From Haloplanus sp. (GTDB taxonomy: Archaea; Halobacteriota; Halobacteria; Halobacteriales; Haloferacaceae): a stretch of DNA of 64,000 bases. The DNA is taken from positions 1 through 64,000 of the forward strand of contig NZ_JAQCNJ010000071.1 in the NCBI RefSeq assembly GCF_028275055.1. Direction: 5' to 3'. Position numbers and translations under genes: made by a program. Positions 9,268 to 19,439 of the stretch are shown here, in pieces. Under the pieces are notes generated by a model. It was not told the origin of the DNA. It saw nothing but the letters and a program-made list of their open reading frames with translations, and did no database searches. The stretch's first letter is position 1; each line of letters begins with the position of its first letter.

Positions 9268-10206
9268 TCACCTGTACGGGTCGCACACCCGTGAGACCCC
9301 CTCCTCGAAGCTCACCTCTGGGACCCACCCCGTCTCCGCTTGCAGTTTGGTTGCGTCGGCCATCGTGTCGTGGACGTAGACCGGAAGGGGGTTCTCGATG
9401 TATTCGGGTTCGACATCGGTCCCGAGCTCGTCGTTTATCAGTTCGACCATCGTGTTGAAGTCGTAGCTCTCGCCGGTCCCGGCGTTGTAGATACCGTCCA
9501 GTTCGTGGTCGGCTGCGAGTTCAAGCGCCCGGACCACGTCGTCGACGTGGGTGAAATCCCGGGTCTGTGAGCCGTCGCCGAACAGGACCGGCGACTCGCC
9601 GTTGGCGATGTCGTCGGTGAACTGTGCGACCGTGTTTGCGTACTCGCCTTTGTGTTTTTCCGCGCCGCCGTACCCCTGATACACGGAAAAAAAGCGCAGG
9701 CCTGCCAGACGCATATCGTAGTGGTTGCCAAAGTACTCGCCGTACCGTTCGCGGGCGAGTTTCGACGCCTCGTAGCAGGTGTGAGCCTCGATAGCCATAT
9801 CCTCGGGCGAGGGCTCCGTCCGGGAGCCGTAAATCGAGGACGTGGAGGCGTAGACGACGGTGTCACAGCCGTTCTTGCGTGCCTGTTCGACCGTGTTGAC
9901 GAATCCTTCGACGTTGACACGCGTGGCCTCGCGTTTGTTCTCCTCGACCATCGTGTACGAGGAGTACGCCGCGAGGTGAAACAGGACGTCCACATCGGTC
10001 GGGAGGTCGTCGTCGAGAACGCTCGCGTCGACGAACTCGATAGGGCCGCTGGCGTTGCCCGTCTCGTCGACGCCGTCGAGGTTCTCGGGCGTCCCGAGGT
10101 GGCAGTCGTCGAGAGCGATGACGTCGTTGTCGGCGGCGAGGTGGTTCGCGAGGTTCGAGCCGATGAACCCCGCTCCACCCGTGACGAGGACACGGTTGTC
10201 TTTCAC
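9268..10206 (-). CDS. NAD-dependent sugar-nucleotide epimerase/dehydratase (extended SDR)
   Basis: A 312-residue extended short-chain dehydrogenase. The NAD-binding G-x2-G-x2-G motif is TGGAGFIGSN (residues 9-18); the catalytic triad is visible as a Ser block (STSSIYG, about 121-127) and Y145-x3-K149 (CYEASKL). The family interconverts nucleotide sugars, for example UDP-glucose and UDP-galactose; the C-terminal substrate domain (FSVYQGYGGAEKHKGEYANTVAQF, DGSQTRDFTHVDDVV) is typical. The substrate is unknown; cell-surface glycosylation is the usual role in haloarchaea. The GTG at 10206 fits the family start better than the ATG at 10251, which adds 15 residues before the first beta strand. Confidence 0.9.
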   Translation of the reverse strand: MKDNRVLVTGGAGFIGSNLANHLAADNDVIALDDCHLGTPENLDGVDETGNASGPIEFVDASVLDDDLPTDVDVLFHLAAYSSYTMVEENKREATRVNVEGFVNTVEQARKNGCDTVVYASTSSIYGSRTEPSPEDMAIEAHTCYEASKLARERYGEYFGNHYDMRLAGLRFFSVYQGYGGAEKHKGEYANTVAQFTDDIANGESPVLFGDGSQTRDFTHVDDVVRALELAADHELDGIYNAGTGESYDFNTMVELINDELGTDVEPEYIENPLPVYVHDTMADATKLQAETGWVPEVSFEEGVSRVCDPYR

Positions 10207-10514
10207 ACTGACTACAATTTTCGAGGGGTTCAAATGAGTATTGGTCGCCACGGGCGGGGATGCGTCGAACCCGACCGGGAGCGGAGCGGTGAGGGAGGGT
10301 CACCGTCCGATCCGGAATCCGGGGCGTTGGAGGCTGTTCCGGCTCCCGAGTGCCCACACCCGTGCGTGTCGCTCCAACGTGGTCGACGGCCGCGTCGGTC
10401 CACACACCGCAGACTCGCTTCTCGAGGGCGGTGAGTGGGGTCGGTCTCGGCGGTTCGCAGGCGGGCGATCATCCGTGCAGAACACTTAGTGTAATCGGTC
10501 CCTACCGATGGAGT
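10207..10514. promoter_or_regulatory. divergent intergenic region upstream of epimerase and Ig-like protein genes
   Basis: About 300 bases between divergent genes. On the plus side an A/T-rich ACACTTAGTGTAAT (about 10484-10497) lies near the position expected for a TATA element of the gene at 10515, and contains a short dyad (ACAC/GTGT). On the minus side an A/T-rich stretch precedes the epimerase start. The open frames across the middle look non-coding. Confidence 0.4.
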
Positions 10515-12572
<2,058 letters not shown>

Positions 12573-12723
12573 CCGCAGGAACCGACGCGTTGCGGTGTCG
12601 TTCATGATGGATTGTGTGACCGAGGATTCCGGCGGTCGCGACGTGGCGTGAAACATCGTCGCCGCCCGATTCCGGGGGCGGCCACCACCCACATTCATTA
12701 CATCGGGCGGAATGCATTGTGAC

Positions 12724-15700
12724 ATGGTCGCTTCGCAGGGGAACGGCGGTGAGGTGCGTGCGAGCGTTCCCGATATGATCGTCGGACTGGGGTGGGCCGG
12801 CAAACAGGTCGTGTACGACTTTATGGAGACGGATTGGATCGTCGAGGAGGGGATCGATCCGCGACAGGACGACCGAACACCGAACTTCGAGGGCTACGTC
12901 GTCGACACGGCGAGCGACGAGCAGTCGAACGACCGGGTTCGTATCGAGAATATCAACGACCGAATCGAGCGGATGGCAAACGACCTGAACCGAAACACAC
13001 AGACGCTCGACACGGCGGTGGAGTATATCAATCCCCTCGACGGGATCGATGAGCGGTATACGAGTCGAACGGGGCTTACGGCGGAGGTGACGGTCCGCGA
13101 TATCGCCAAGGGTGCCGGACTACAGGCGTGGTGGCTCGAAAACAACGACGAGATGTTGGTCGGCGACTCATACGAGGAGGGTGTAATCCGGCGACGAGCA
13201 CTCAGCAAGGCGCTGTTTCACGCGAGCAACACCGGAAACAACCCGCTGGATCCGATTCTCAACACGACGGCGAACGACGTGTACATGGTCGTCGGACTCG
13301 GCGGCGGGACGGGGTCGGGGATGTTTCTCGACATCGCCCGCCGGATCAACGACAGCGTCAGCACCGTCCATCTGTTCGCCGTGATCCCCGGCGAGGATGA
13401 GGCGACCGAGCTCCGGGCGAACGCCCACGCCGCACTCTCGGAGGTCGAGTACCTCTCGCGGACCGGCCAAAGCCCGTTCAAAAACGTGGTTCTGGTGCCG
13501 TTCGGGCCCGTCAACGACGAAGACGAGTTCGATCAGGCGGTCGCACAGACGATCATGGCTCACCGGAACCTCGCGTCGAATCAGGAGGATCGGTTGGACG
13601 TGACCTCCGACGTCGGCGCGCCGAAGTACGCCCCGTTCACGGTCGCGGTGCCACAGACCGCCCGGTTCGCGGTGAACGACGCCGAGACGGCAAAGAAACA
13701 GATCGACGAGTTTCTCACAGCAAAGGAGGATCCGCTGGAGGCCGAACACGCCCTGTACGACGCGCTCGAAGGGTTCGTTATCGGCAAGTTCGACAACGAG
13801 GCCGCCGAGAGTCTGCGCCGAGCACGGGATGGCCAGCCGGTGGTGTCGGATCAGTTCAGCCTCAGCAAGGCGCAGGCGGGGCAGTTGCGGTCTCGGTTCG
13901 ACCGGTTACAGGAGATACTCGAGGAGGAAATCTTCGACGAACTGGGGTACGAGTCGGCGCTGAAATGGCGGGATACGCTCAGCCAACTCGTCGCACAACA
14001 GCAGGACGCCGTCGGAGAGGACGCGATGGTTGAGCGTGACGAGGCGGTCGTGACCAGCGCCGCTCAGCCCGCCGAGGGGCTCGACCCGGTTGATGAACGC
14101 TACCCACGGGAGGAGAAGGATCAGGCGCTCGAACAGTTCGTCCGGAACGAACTGACCGCGATCACGCGCCGTGGCAACCTTTATCGCACCCTCTCGCTCG
14201 TCGACAACGACGATATCGCCGAGGGGATCAAGGGGACGATGGATCCCGCCCTCAACGTCGAACTGTACGGGTTGACCGAATCCGACAGCGAACTCGCCGA
14301 ACGGATCGACAGCCTCGGGACCAACATCGCTCTCCTCGAGACGTTCAAACGTGACGTGGCGGCCGAGGAACTTGAGGAGACGAAAGCCGGGTGGGAAAAC
14401 GAGGTTCGGTCGTCGATCGAGGCGATCATCGAGATCGACGAGAATCAGGACGAACTATCGACACTTCTCGCCGACCTGGAGCAGTCGATCACGAGCGCGG
14501 TCACCGCCATCGACGGGGCGGACGCGTCGGCACAACTCGACACCGAGGTGTTCGAGTTCGACCGGTTCGGCGAGCTGAACCGTCAGCTTCGTGAGATCGG
14601 TGAGGAGCCGGTTGACGAGACGGCGATCAACACGTCGATCGGCGGGCTTCGGATGGCGAAACGGGCCAGTCTCAGAGCCGAAGAACAGGCCGGCAGTGGG
14701 CTGTCGTCCCTGCTCCCGTGGGTCGGTGACGGGGCGGATTCGGAGCGTCGGACGTTCGAGGAGGTGATCGAACAGGTCGACGACGAGCTGTTCGAGTTCG
14801 AACGGTCGTTCGACAGCAACTTCTACTGTGTGTTCAAGCAGGACGGGGTGTACACCGAGATCGCAAACGACCTCACCGAGCGGCGCAGCACCCATCTGGA
14901 CGAGGTCGTCGACGCGTTCGAGCGGCGACTGCGAAGCCCGCGACTCGATCGGACGTGGTTCGAAGACGAGGTCGGGGAGGAGTGGGAAGGAACTCTCCCC
15001 GACATCTCGTGGCCGGGCGAGACCAGCGGCCACACGACGACGCTGCGGAACCGACTCAGCGGCGACCTCTCGGGGACATCTGCACCTGCTCTCGTGGACG
15101 AACTCACGCGGTCCGGGGGCGGACGGGGCGAGGATCCCGGGACCGTCCACGCGGGGTTGCGGTCGGCGCTGGTAACGCCCATAGACGACCTTATCGACCG
15201 GTTCGAAGCGGATCGGGAGACGGTACGGGGCAGACAACAACGGATCCAGCGGCTCAAGGAGATCATGAACGAGGAGGGTCGGACGTTCTCCGACGGCGGG
15301 ATGGGTCCGAAACGCCCGAATCTCACGTTCGAGCGCAACACCTCAGAGAACAAGTACATCAGCACGATCAGTTCGGGCGATCAGGAGACGCTGCTCGGTC
15401 GGGAGGACCTCGTCGGGGCCGAGTTACACCACGACGAAGGAGGCCTGATCGCACACCGTCTCACGAACTTCGCCGAAAACGTCGCCAGACTCGACGGGCG
15501 GCTTCCGCTCGAGGCGGGAACGATCGAGGCCGACAACAGTTACCTCGACGATGACGAGACCATAGAGATCACGAGCGCGTACGACGGCCACCGTATCGTC
15601 CCGTTGTTTATGGGTCGTGCGTTCGCGGCGCGTGACGATGAGTACGGCGTCGCCGACGAGATAGAGGAGACGCTCCGTGGCGGCGTGTACGCACAGAGTA

Positions 15701-16092
15701 GCGAGGACGGGTACAAGGCAAATGTCTGTCCGTTTGGCGGCCCGTGGGACACCTCGTTGATCACGTTCGTGGGGGGAGTCTTTCTCGATAATCTCGCGCC
15801 GGTCAGGGGGTCGACCTCGGGCTATCAGTCGGTGTACATGACACAACGGGACACGCTCTCCGAGGATATCAAGGTGCGTCACACCCACGGACTCGACGGA
15901 CGGGACCGCACGATGGTCGACGAACGGGGGCGGGGCGCGTACCTCTACCGGCACGATCTGATCAATCTCAACGACCCGTCGGAGCTCAACGACTTCGTCG
16001 ACGCCACCGAGGACGACCGGCTTGATATCTTCGAGACACACACCACCGTCAGTTCGTTCGAGAGCACGGTCGACCTCGACGACTCGGGCTGA
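12724..16092 (+). CDS. large tubulin/FtsZ-superfamily GTPase (Tubulin_2-like)
   Basis: A 1122-residue soluble protein. The N-terminus has a Rossmann-type loop DMIVGLGWAGKQVVYDFME resembling FtsZ loop T1, and residues about 191-199 carry the tubulin signature GLGGGTGSG (loop T4), followed by MFLDIARRI. These are the nucleotide-phosphate contacts of tubulin-fold GTPases. FtsZ is about 400 residues, so most of this protein is extra: helical, probably coiled-coil regions (about 400-870), then a C-terminal alpha/beta region. It resembles the 'tubulin-like' Tubulin_2 families rather than FtsZ or CetZ. The ATG at 12724 is preferred (TTCATTAC at 12694-12701 is 27 nt upstream) over the ATG at 12712. 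The next gene starts 3 nt after the stop. Cellular role unknown. Confidence 0.85.
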   Translation: MVASQGNGGEVRASVPDMIVGLGWAGKQVVYDFMETDWIVEEGIDPRQDDRTPNFEGYVVDTASDEQSNDRVRIENINDRIERMANDLNRNTQTLDTAVEYINPLDGIDERYTSRTGLTAEVTVRDIAKGAGLQAWWLENNDEMLVGDSYEEGVIRRRALSKALFHASNTGNNPLDPILNTTANDVYMVVGLGGGTGSGMFLDIARRINDSVSTVHLFAVIPGEDEATELRANAHAALSEVEYLSRTGQSPFKNVVLVPFGPVNDEDEFDQAVAQTIMAHRNLASNQEDRLDVTSDVGAPKYAPFTVAVPQTARFAVNDAETAKKQIDEFLTAKEDPLEAEHALYDALEGFVIGKFDNEAAESLRRARDGQPVVSDQFSLSKAQAGQLRSRFDRLQEILEEEIFDELGYESALKWRDTLSQLVAQQQDAVGEDAMVERDEAVVTSAAQPAEGLDPVDERYPREEKDQALEQFVRNELTAITRRGNLYRTLSLVDNDDIAEGIKGTMDPALNVELYGLTESDSELAERIDSLGTNIALLETFKRDVAAEELEETKAGWENEVRSSIEAIIEIDENQDELSTLLADLEQSITSAVTAIDGADASAQLDTEVFEFDRFGELNRQLREIGEEPVDETAINTSIGGLRMAKRASLRAEEQAGSGLSSLLPWVGDGADSERRTFEEVIEQVDDELFEFERSFDSNFYCVFKQDGVYTEIANDLTERRSTHLDEVVDAFERRLRSPRLDRTWFEDEVGEEWEGTLPDISWPGETSGHTTTLRNRLSGDLSGTSAPALVDELTRSGGGRGEDPGTVHAGLRSALVTPIDDLIDRFEADRETVRGRQQRIQRLKEIMNEEGRTFSDGGMGPKRPNLTFERNTSENKYISTISSGDQETLLGREDLVGAELHHDEGGLIAHRLTNFAENVARLDGRLPLEAGTIEADNSYLDDDETIEITSAYDGHRIVPLFMGRAFAARDDEYGVADEIEETLRGGVYAQSSEDGYKANVCPFGGPWDTSLITFVGGVFLDNLAPVRGSTSGYQSVYMTQRDTLSEDIKVRHTHGLDGRDRTMVDERGRGAYLYRHDLINLNDPSELNDFVDATEDDRLDIFETHTTVSSFESTVDLDDSG

Positions 16093-16095
16093 GCG

Positions 16096-17589
16096 ATGGT
16101 GGACGTCTCAGCGCGGGGCCGGGAGGTCATTACCGTTCTCGGTGCGATGCTCATCATCATCGTGGCGTTTGCACAGGCGACGCGGATGATGGGGGAGGCG
16201 TGGCAGAGTCGCGATCTCGTGTTCAACGTGGCATACCTCGTGACCGGGTCCATCGGGGTGAACATCGACGTTGCAGTCGTGTTTCCGGCCGGGGTCGTCG
16301 GCGCGTGGCTCGTTCTGTTCATGCTCGACGGTCACAAAACCGTTCAGGGGCTCGTCCTGTTGTTCGTCGCCGTTCCGGCGTTTCTGTGGACGTTGTCCCG
16401 GCGGGGCGAGTGGATCGAGACGGTCGACTGGCTCGGGTACTGGTGGGCGTTCTTGGCCGGCGCGTTCATCGGACTGGTGTCGGGCGGGTTCGGGTCGAAG
16501 CGGGCCAACCGGTGGGATCTTCGGCGGTTCCCGACGGCCTCGAAGGCGTTGTACGCGGTGGTGTCGGTGACGGCACTCGTCGCCTTCGCCGAGTTTCACC
16601 TGACGTATGCGAGTCCGATACTGTGGAACCTCCAGACCGGCCAGGTGACCACGCAGGCGGTCGGTCCGGTGTCGGTCCGCGGTGAGTCGTTGCTCGTGAA
16701 CACAGTCAGCGTCGTTGCGCTGGTGGTCGTTTTCAACGTGTTCACGAAATACTCCGACAGCACGACCATGCTCGTTCTCGGCCCGGACACCGCAGGGACG
16801 GCGAAGGCGAACCTGGTCGGAGGGCTGTACAACCACGCGCAGGGCCACGACGCGTACCGGGGCGTCCAGCCGATAGCCGACGCCGATCCGATCGGGGCCC
16901 AGCAACTGAACGACGCCACCGAGGCACGGAGCAGGGCGGATTTGCCGGAAGACATCGAGTCGACCGCGTTCAAATTCAGGCGGGGCGGGCCGCTCAACCG
17001 CCGGACGGTCGTTCGTGTCGACAGCCAGCGCCCCCCGGGCAGGACGCAGGTGACGCGTTTAGAGGACCGCGTCGGCAAGCGGCGGACCGTGGTGGGCAGG
17101 GGGATTCAGTATCTCTCCCGTGGGGCGCGCCTGCTTCTCCCCGGGTGGCTCCGCGACGGCCTCCGGTCGAACGCCGACCAGTTTCTGACGCGGATCGACC
17201 GGGCAAACACGTTGTTACTGGTCGTCTCGTTCGACGATCTCGTCGACCGCGACCGGTACGAGGCCGGGACGTACCAGTCGCTTTCCGACGTGGTCGACGA
17301 CACCGCGGAGTGTTTGCACGTGTACGACCGCCTCTGTGCGATGTATCGCGACGTTCCGGGACACGAGGTGTGTGTCGTGGTCACCGGCGCCGTCGAGATC
17401 CGGGAGATGCTGATGGCCGCCGAAAACGGAGCCGATGGGCCGATCGTCTTTCACGCCGACGAGTTCCGCGAGGACGTGGCCGACCTCATCGGGGTCGATC
17501 ACTGTACCGTGCTTCCGTTCGACCGACGGTTCGACGAGCAAGAAGGAGAAAAGATCAAGGGGGCGGATGCGGTGTTGCGGAGCGTCTGA
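16096..17589 (+). CDS. six-helix membrane protein with degenerate GTPase domain
   Basis: A 497-residue protein with about six transmembrane helices in residues 1-225, followed by a cytoplasmic domain. It is a paralogue of the product at 17670: both have F-x2-FH-x2-Y in helix 5, a TTQ motif in the following loop, and then FTxYxSD leading to a P-loop position. Here that position reads GPDTAGTAKANLVGG (about 228-242) with no GK[ST], and the base-recognition position reads VVVTGAVE (about 426-433) where the paralogue has VTKAD. I infer a non-hydrolysing pseudo-GTPase partner. It starts 3 nt after the tubulin-like gene and so is surely cotranscribed with it. Confidence 0.75.
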   Translation: MVDVSARGREVITVLGAMLIIIVAFAQATRMMGEAWQSRDLVFNVAYLVTGSIGVNIDVAVVFPAGVVGAWLVLFMLDGHKTVQGLVLLFVAVPAFLWTLSRRGEWIETVDWLGYWWAFLAGAFIGLVSGGFGSKRANRWDLRRFPTASKALYAVVSVTALVAFAEFHLTYASPILWNLQTGQVTTQAVGPVSVRGESLLVNTVSVVALVVVFNVFTKYSDSTTMLVLGPDTAGTAKANLVGGLYNHAQGHDAYRGVQPIADADPIGAQQLNDATEARSRADLPEDIESTAFKFRRGGPLNRRTVVRVDSQRPPGRTQVTRLEDRVGKRRTVVGRGIQYLSRGARLLLPGWLRDGLRSNADQFLTRIDRANTLLLVVSFDDLVDRDRYEAGTYQSLSDVVDDTAECLHVYDRLCAMYRDVPGHEVCVVVTGAVEIREMLMAAENGADGPIVFHADEFREDVADLIGVDHCTVLPFDRRFDEQEGEKIKGADAVLRSV

Positions 17590-17639
17590 GGCCGTTCAAT
17601 CCGGGAGAATCGCCGGACTGTGGCGAGACGACAGTAGGG

Positions 17640-17647
17640 TTTATATG
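17640..17647 (+). promoter_or_regulatory. TATA box for membrane GTPase gene
   Basis: TTTATATG lies 28 nt before the ATG at 17670, the standard spacing for a leaderless haloarchaeal transcript. It suggests the last two genes of the cluster can be expressed independently of the tubulin-like gene. Confidence 0.65.
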
Positions 17648-17669
17648 AGTCGTCGTCCGTGTGATATCT

Positions 17670-19439
17670 ATGGATTCGGGGTTGGCAGGGCTGAGGGGGG
17701 TTGGGGAGCTGTCCCCACAGCGACGGGCGGAACTGCTCTTGCTCGGCGCGTACATGGCGCTGATTCTCGGGGGGGCGATCCCGGTGTTCGAGATGCTCGT
17801 TCGCGCGTGGCAGTCGTGGGGACACGTCCGCATCATCATTCAGGGCGCGATCAACGCGACCGGGTTGGCGCCGGCGCTGTTCTACTACGCGCCCGTCGGC
17901 CTCTACGTCGGCTTGGGACTCGCACTCGTGGCCGACTCGTACAAGCGGGCACAGGGCGTCATCTTCTGGATCGGAATCCTCTTGGGCAGCGTCTTCGTGC
18001 TGGCGAGTCGCACGGAACTGCTCGGGACGCTCTTTGGCGGCATGGGGCCGAGCGGGACGGTCGCGTTCCTCGTGTTCGTTGGCATCGGCCTTCGAGCGGC
18101 CGGTGTCACGACCGACGTGATCGACGACGATCCGCCGTACGAGTTCAACCGGGCGCCGCGGCTGCTGTTTGTCGTGACGCTCGCGGCCATCGTTATCGGC
18201 TTTCTCGACTTCCACATCGACTACCGGCCGGTCGTTCGCATCACCCCAACCGGGCTGACGACACAGACCCCTCGTCTTTGGGGGTTGAACCCCTCCCACG
18301 CGTTCACCGACGCCGTGTTCGGAGTCATGTGTTTGGCGGGACTGTACAAGTTCACGTCCTACGAAAGCGACGTGAAGGTGATCCAGATCGGGCCGGCCCG
18401 AAGCGGAAAAAGCGCCGGCTTCGGCGGCCTACACCTGACCGTTGAGGAGTTCCGCGACGAGGACGCGTGGCTCAAATCCTCGGACGACGTTCTCTCGCTC
18501 CGAGACGACATCGTCGAAGGCGAATTCCCGGAGCCGACCAGAAACCGGGCGGGGCTGCAGTGGCTCGAAATCGAGTACAACGCCGGGGTTCTTTTTCCGG
18601 AGAAGCTCTTTCTCCAGAGCATCGACTACGGCGGCGCGTTGCTCGGCGACGTGCTCGCGAACGTCCGGTCGGACACGAAACTGGCCATCGAAGAGCGAGC
18701 GAGCAACTGGACGGAGGCGCGGCGGCAGGTCGACAGGGTCAACCGGCGCTTGATGGAACAGGAAGGCGAGACCGACGGCGGCGAGGTCGTCAAGTCGGAC
18801 GAGATCGCGTCGGCCGTTTGGGACTGCGTCAGACACGCCGATCGCATCATCCTCACCATCCCGCTCGATGACTTTCTCAAACCGATCATCGAGAACGGAA
18901 CCGAGATGGAGTACATCGAGGTCGTCAGAGACGACGGGTCGAGAACGGAGGCCGAACTCCGGTCGGCGCTTGACCTCACGGAGAGCCAGTATCTGCCCAA
19001 CCCGTTCGAGTACGATGGGGGCTTGTTCTACCTCCCGGATCGCGACGAGTTCCGGGACCACCCCTCCGACTACGTCACGTGGTACCGGGATCTGATGAAA
19101 CACGAGGGGTTCGAGGACACGGAGTTCACCTACGCCGTGACAAAGGCCGACCTCGCACTACGAGACTACCGGGCGGCCGAGCGAGAACACGGCAACCACA
19201 ACCCGTTGCCGTTGCGTAACTACGACGACTTCCGTCACCACGTCGTCGACATCGTCCACGACGCGAGCAACCTGCTCAGTCAGGACTTCGACGAACCGGA
19301 GGAGTTCTGGCCGCTCTGGTACGAGGTGGAGGATCCGGACGGTGTCGGGGGCGACGAGCCACGAATCACCACGGCGGACATGGACACCATCCCCGTTCTC
19401 CGCGGCTCGGAGCAACTCCTGACGAAACTCGAACGATGA
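17670..19439 (+). CDS. membrane-anchored P-loop GTPase
   Basis: A 589-residue protein with about six transmembrane helices in residues 15-230 followed by a cytoplasmic GTPase domain. G motifs are visible in order: G1 GPARSGKS (241-248), G3 DYGG (319-322) and G4 TKAD (491-494, in YAVTKADLALRD). A long insertion with charged helices separates G3 and G4. I do not recognise a named family; it may be related to the 'double-GTPase' type proteins of NTP-dependent conflict systems, but that is a guess. The ATG at 17670 was chosen from TATA spacing over the GTG at 17661. The stop overlaps the next gene (ATGA), so the two products are probably made together. Confidence 0.8.
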   Translation: MDSGLAGLRGVGELSPQRRAELLLLGAYMALILGGAIPVFEMLVRAWQSWGHVRIIIQGAINATGLAPALFYYAPVGLYVGLGLALVADSYKRAQGVIFWIGILLGSVFVLASRTELLGTLFGGMGPSGTVAFLVFVGIGLRAAGVTTDVIDDDPPYEFNRAPRLLFVVTLAAIVIGFLDFHIDYRPVVRITPTGLTTQTPRLWGLNPSHAFTDAVFGVMCLAGLYKFTSYESDVKVIQIGPARSGKSAGFGGLHLTVEEFRDEDAWLKSSDDVLSLRDDIVEGEFPEPTRNRAGLQWLEIEYNAGVLFPEKLFLQSIDYGGALLGDVLANVRSDTKLAIEERASNWTEARRQVDRVNRRLMEQEGETDGGEVVKSDEIASAVWDCVRHADRIILTIPLDDFLKPIIENGTEMEYIEVVRDDGSRTEAELRSALDLTESQYLPNPFEYDGGLFYLPDRDEFRDHPSDYVTWYRDLMKHEGFEDTEFTYAVTKADLALRDYRAAEREHGNHNPLPLRNYDDFRHHVVDIVHDASNLLSQDFDEPEEFWPLWYEVEDPDGVGGDEPRITTADMDTIPVLRGSEQLLTKLER

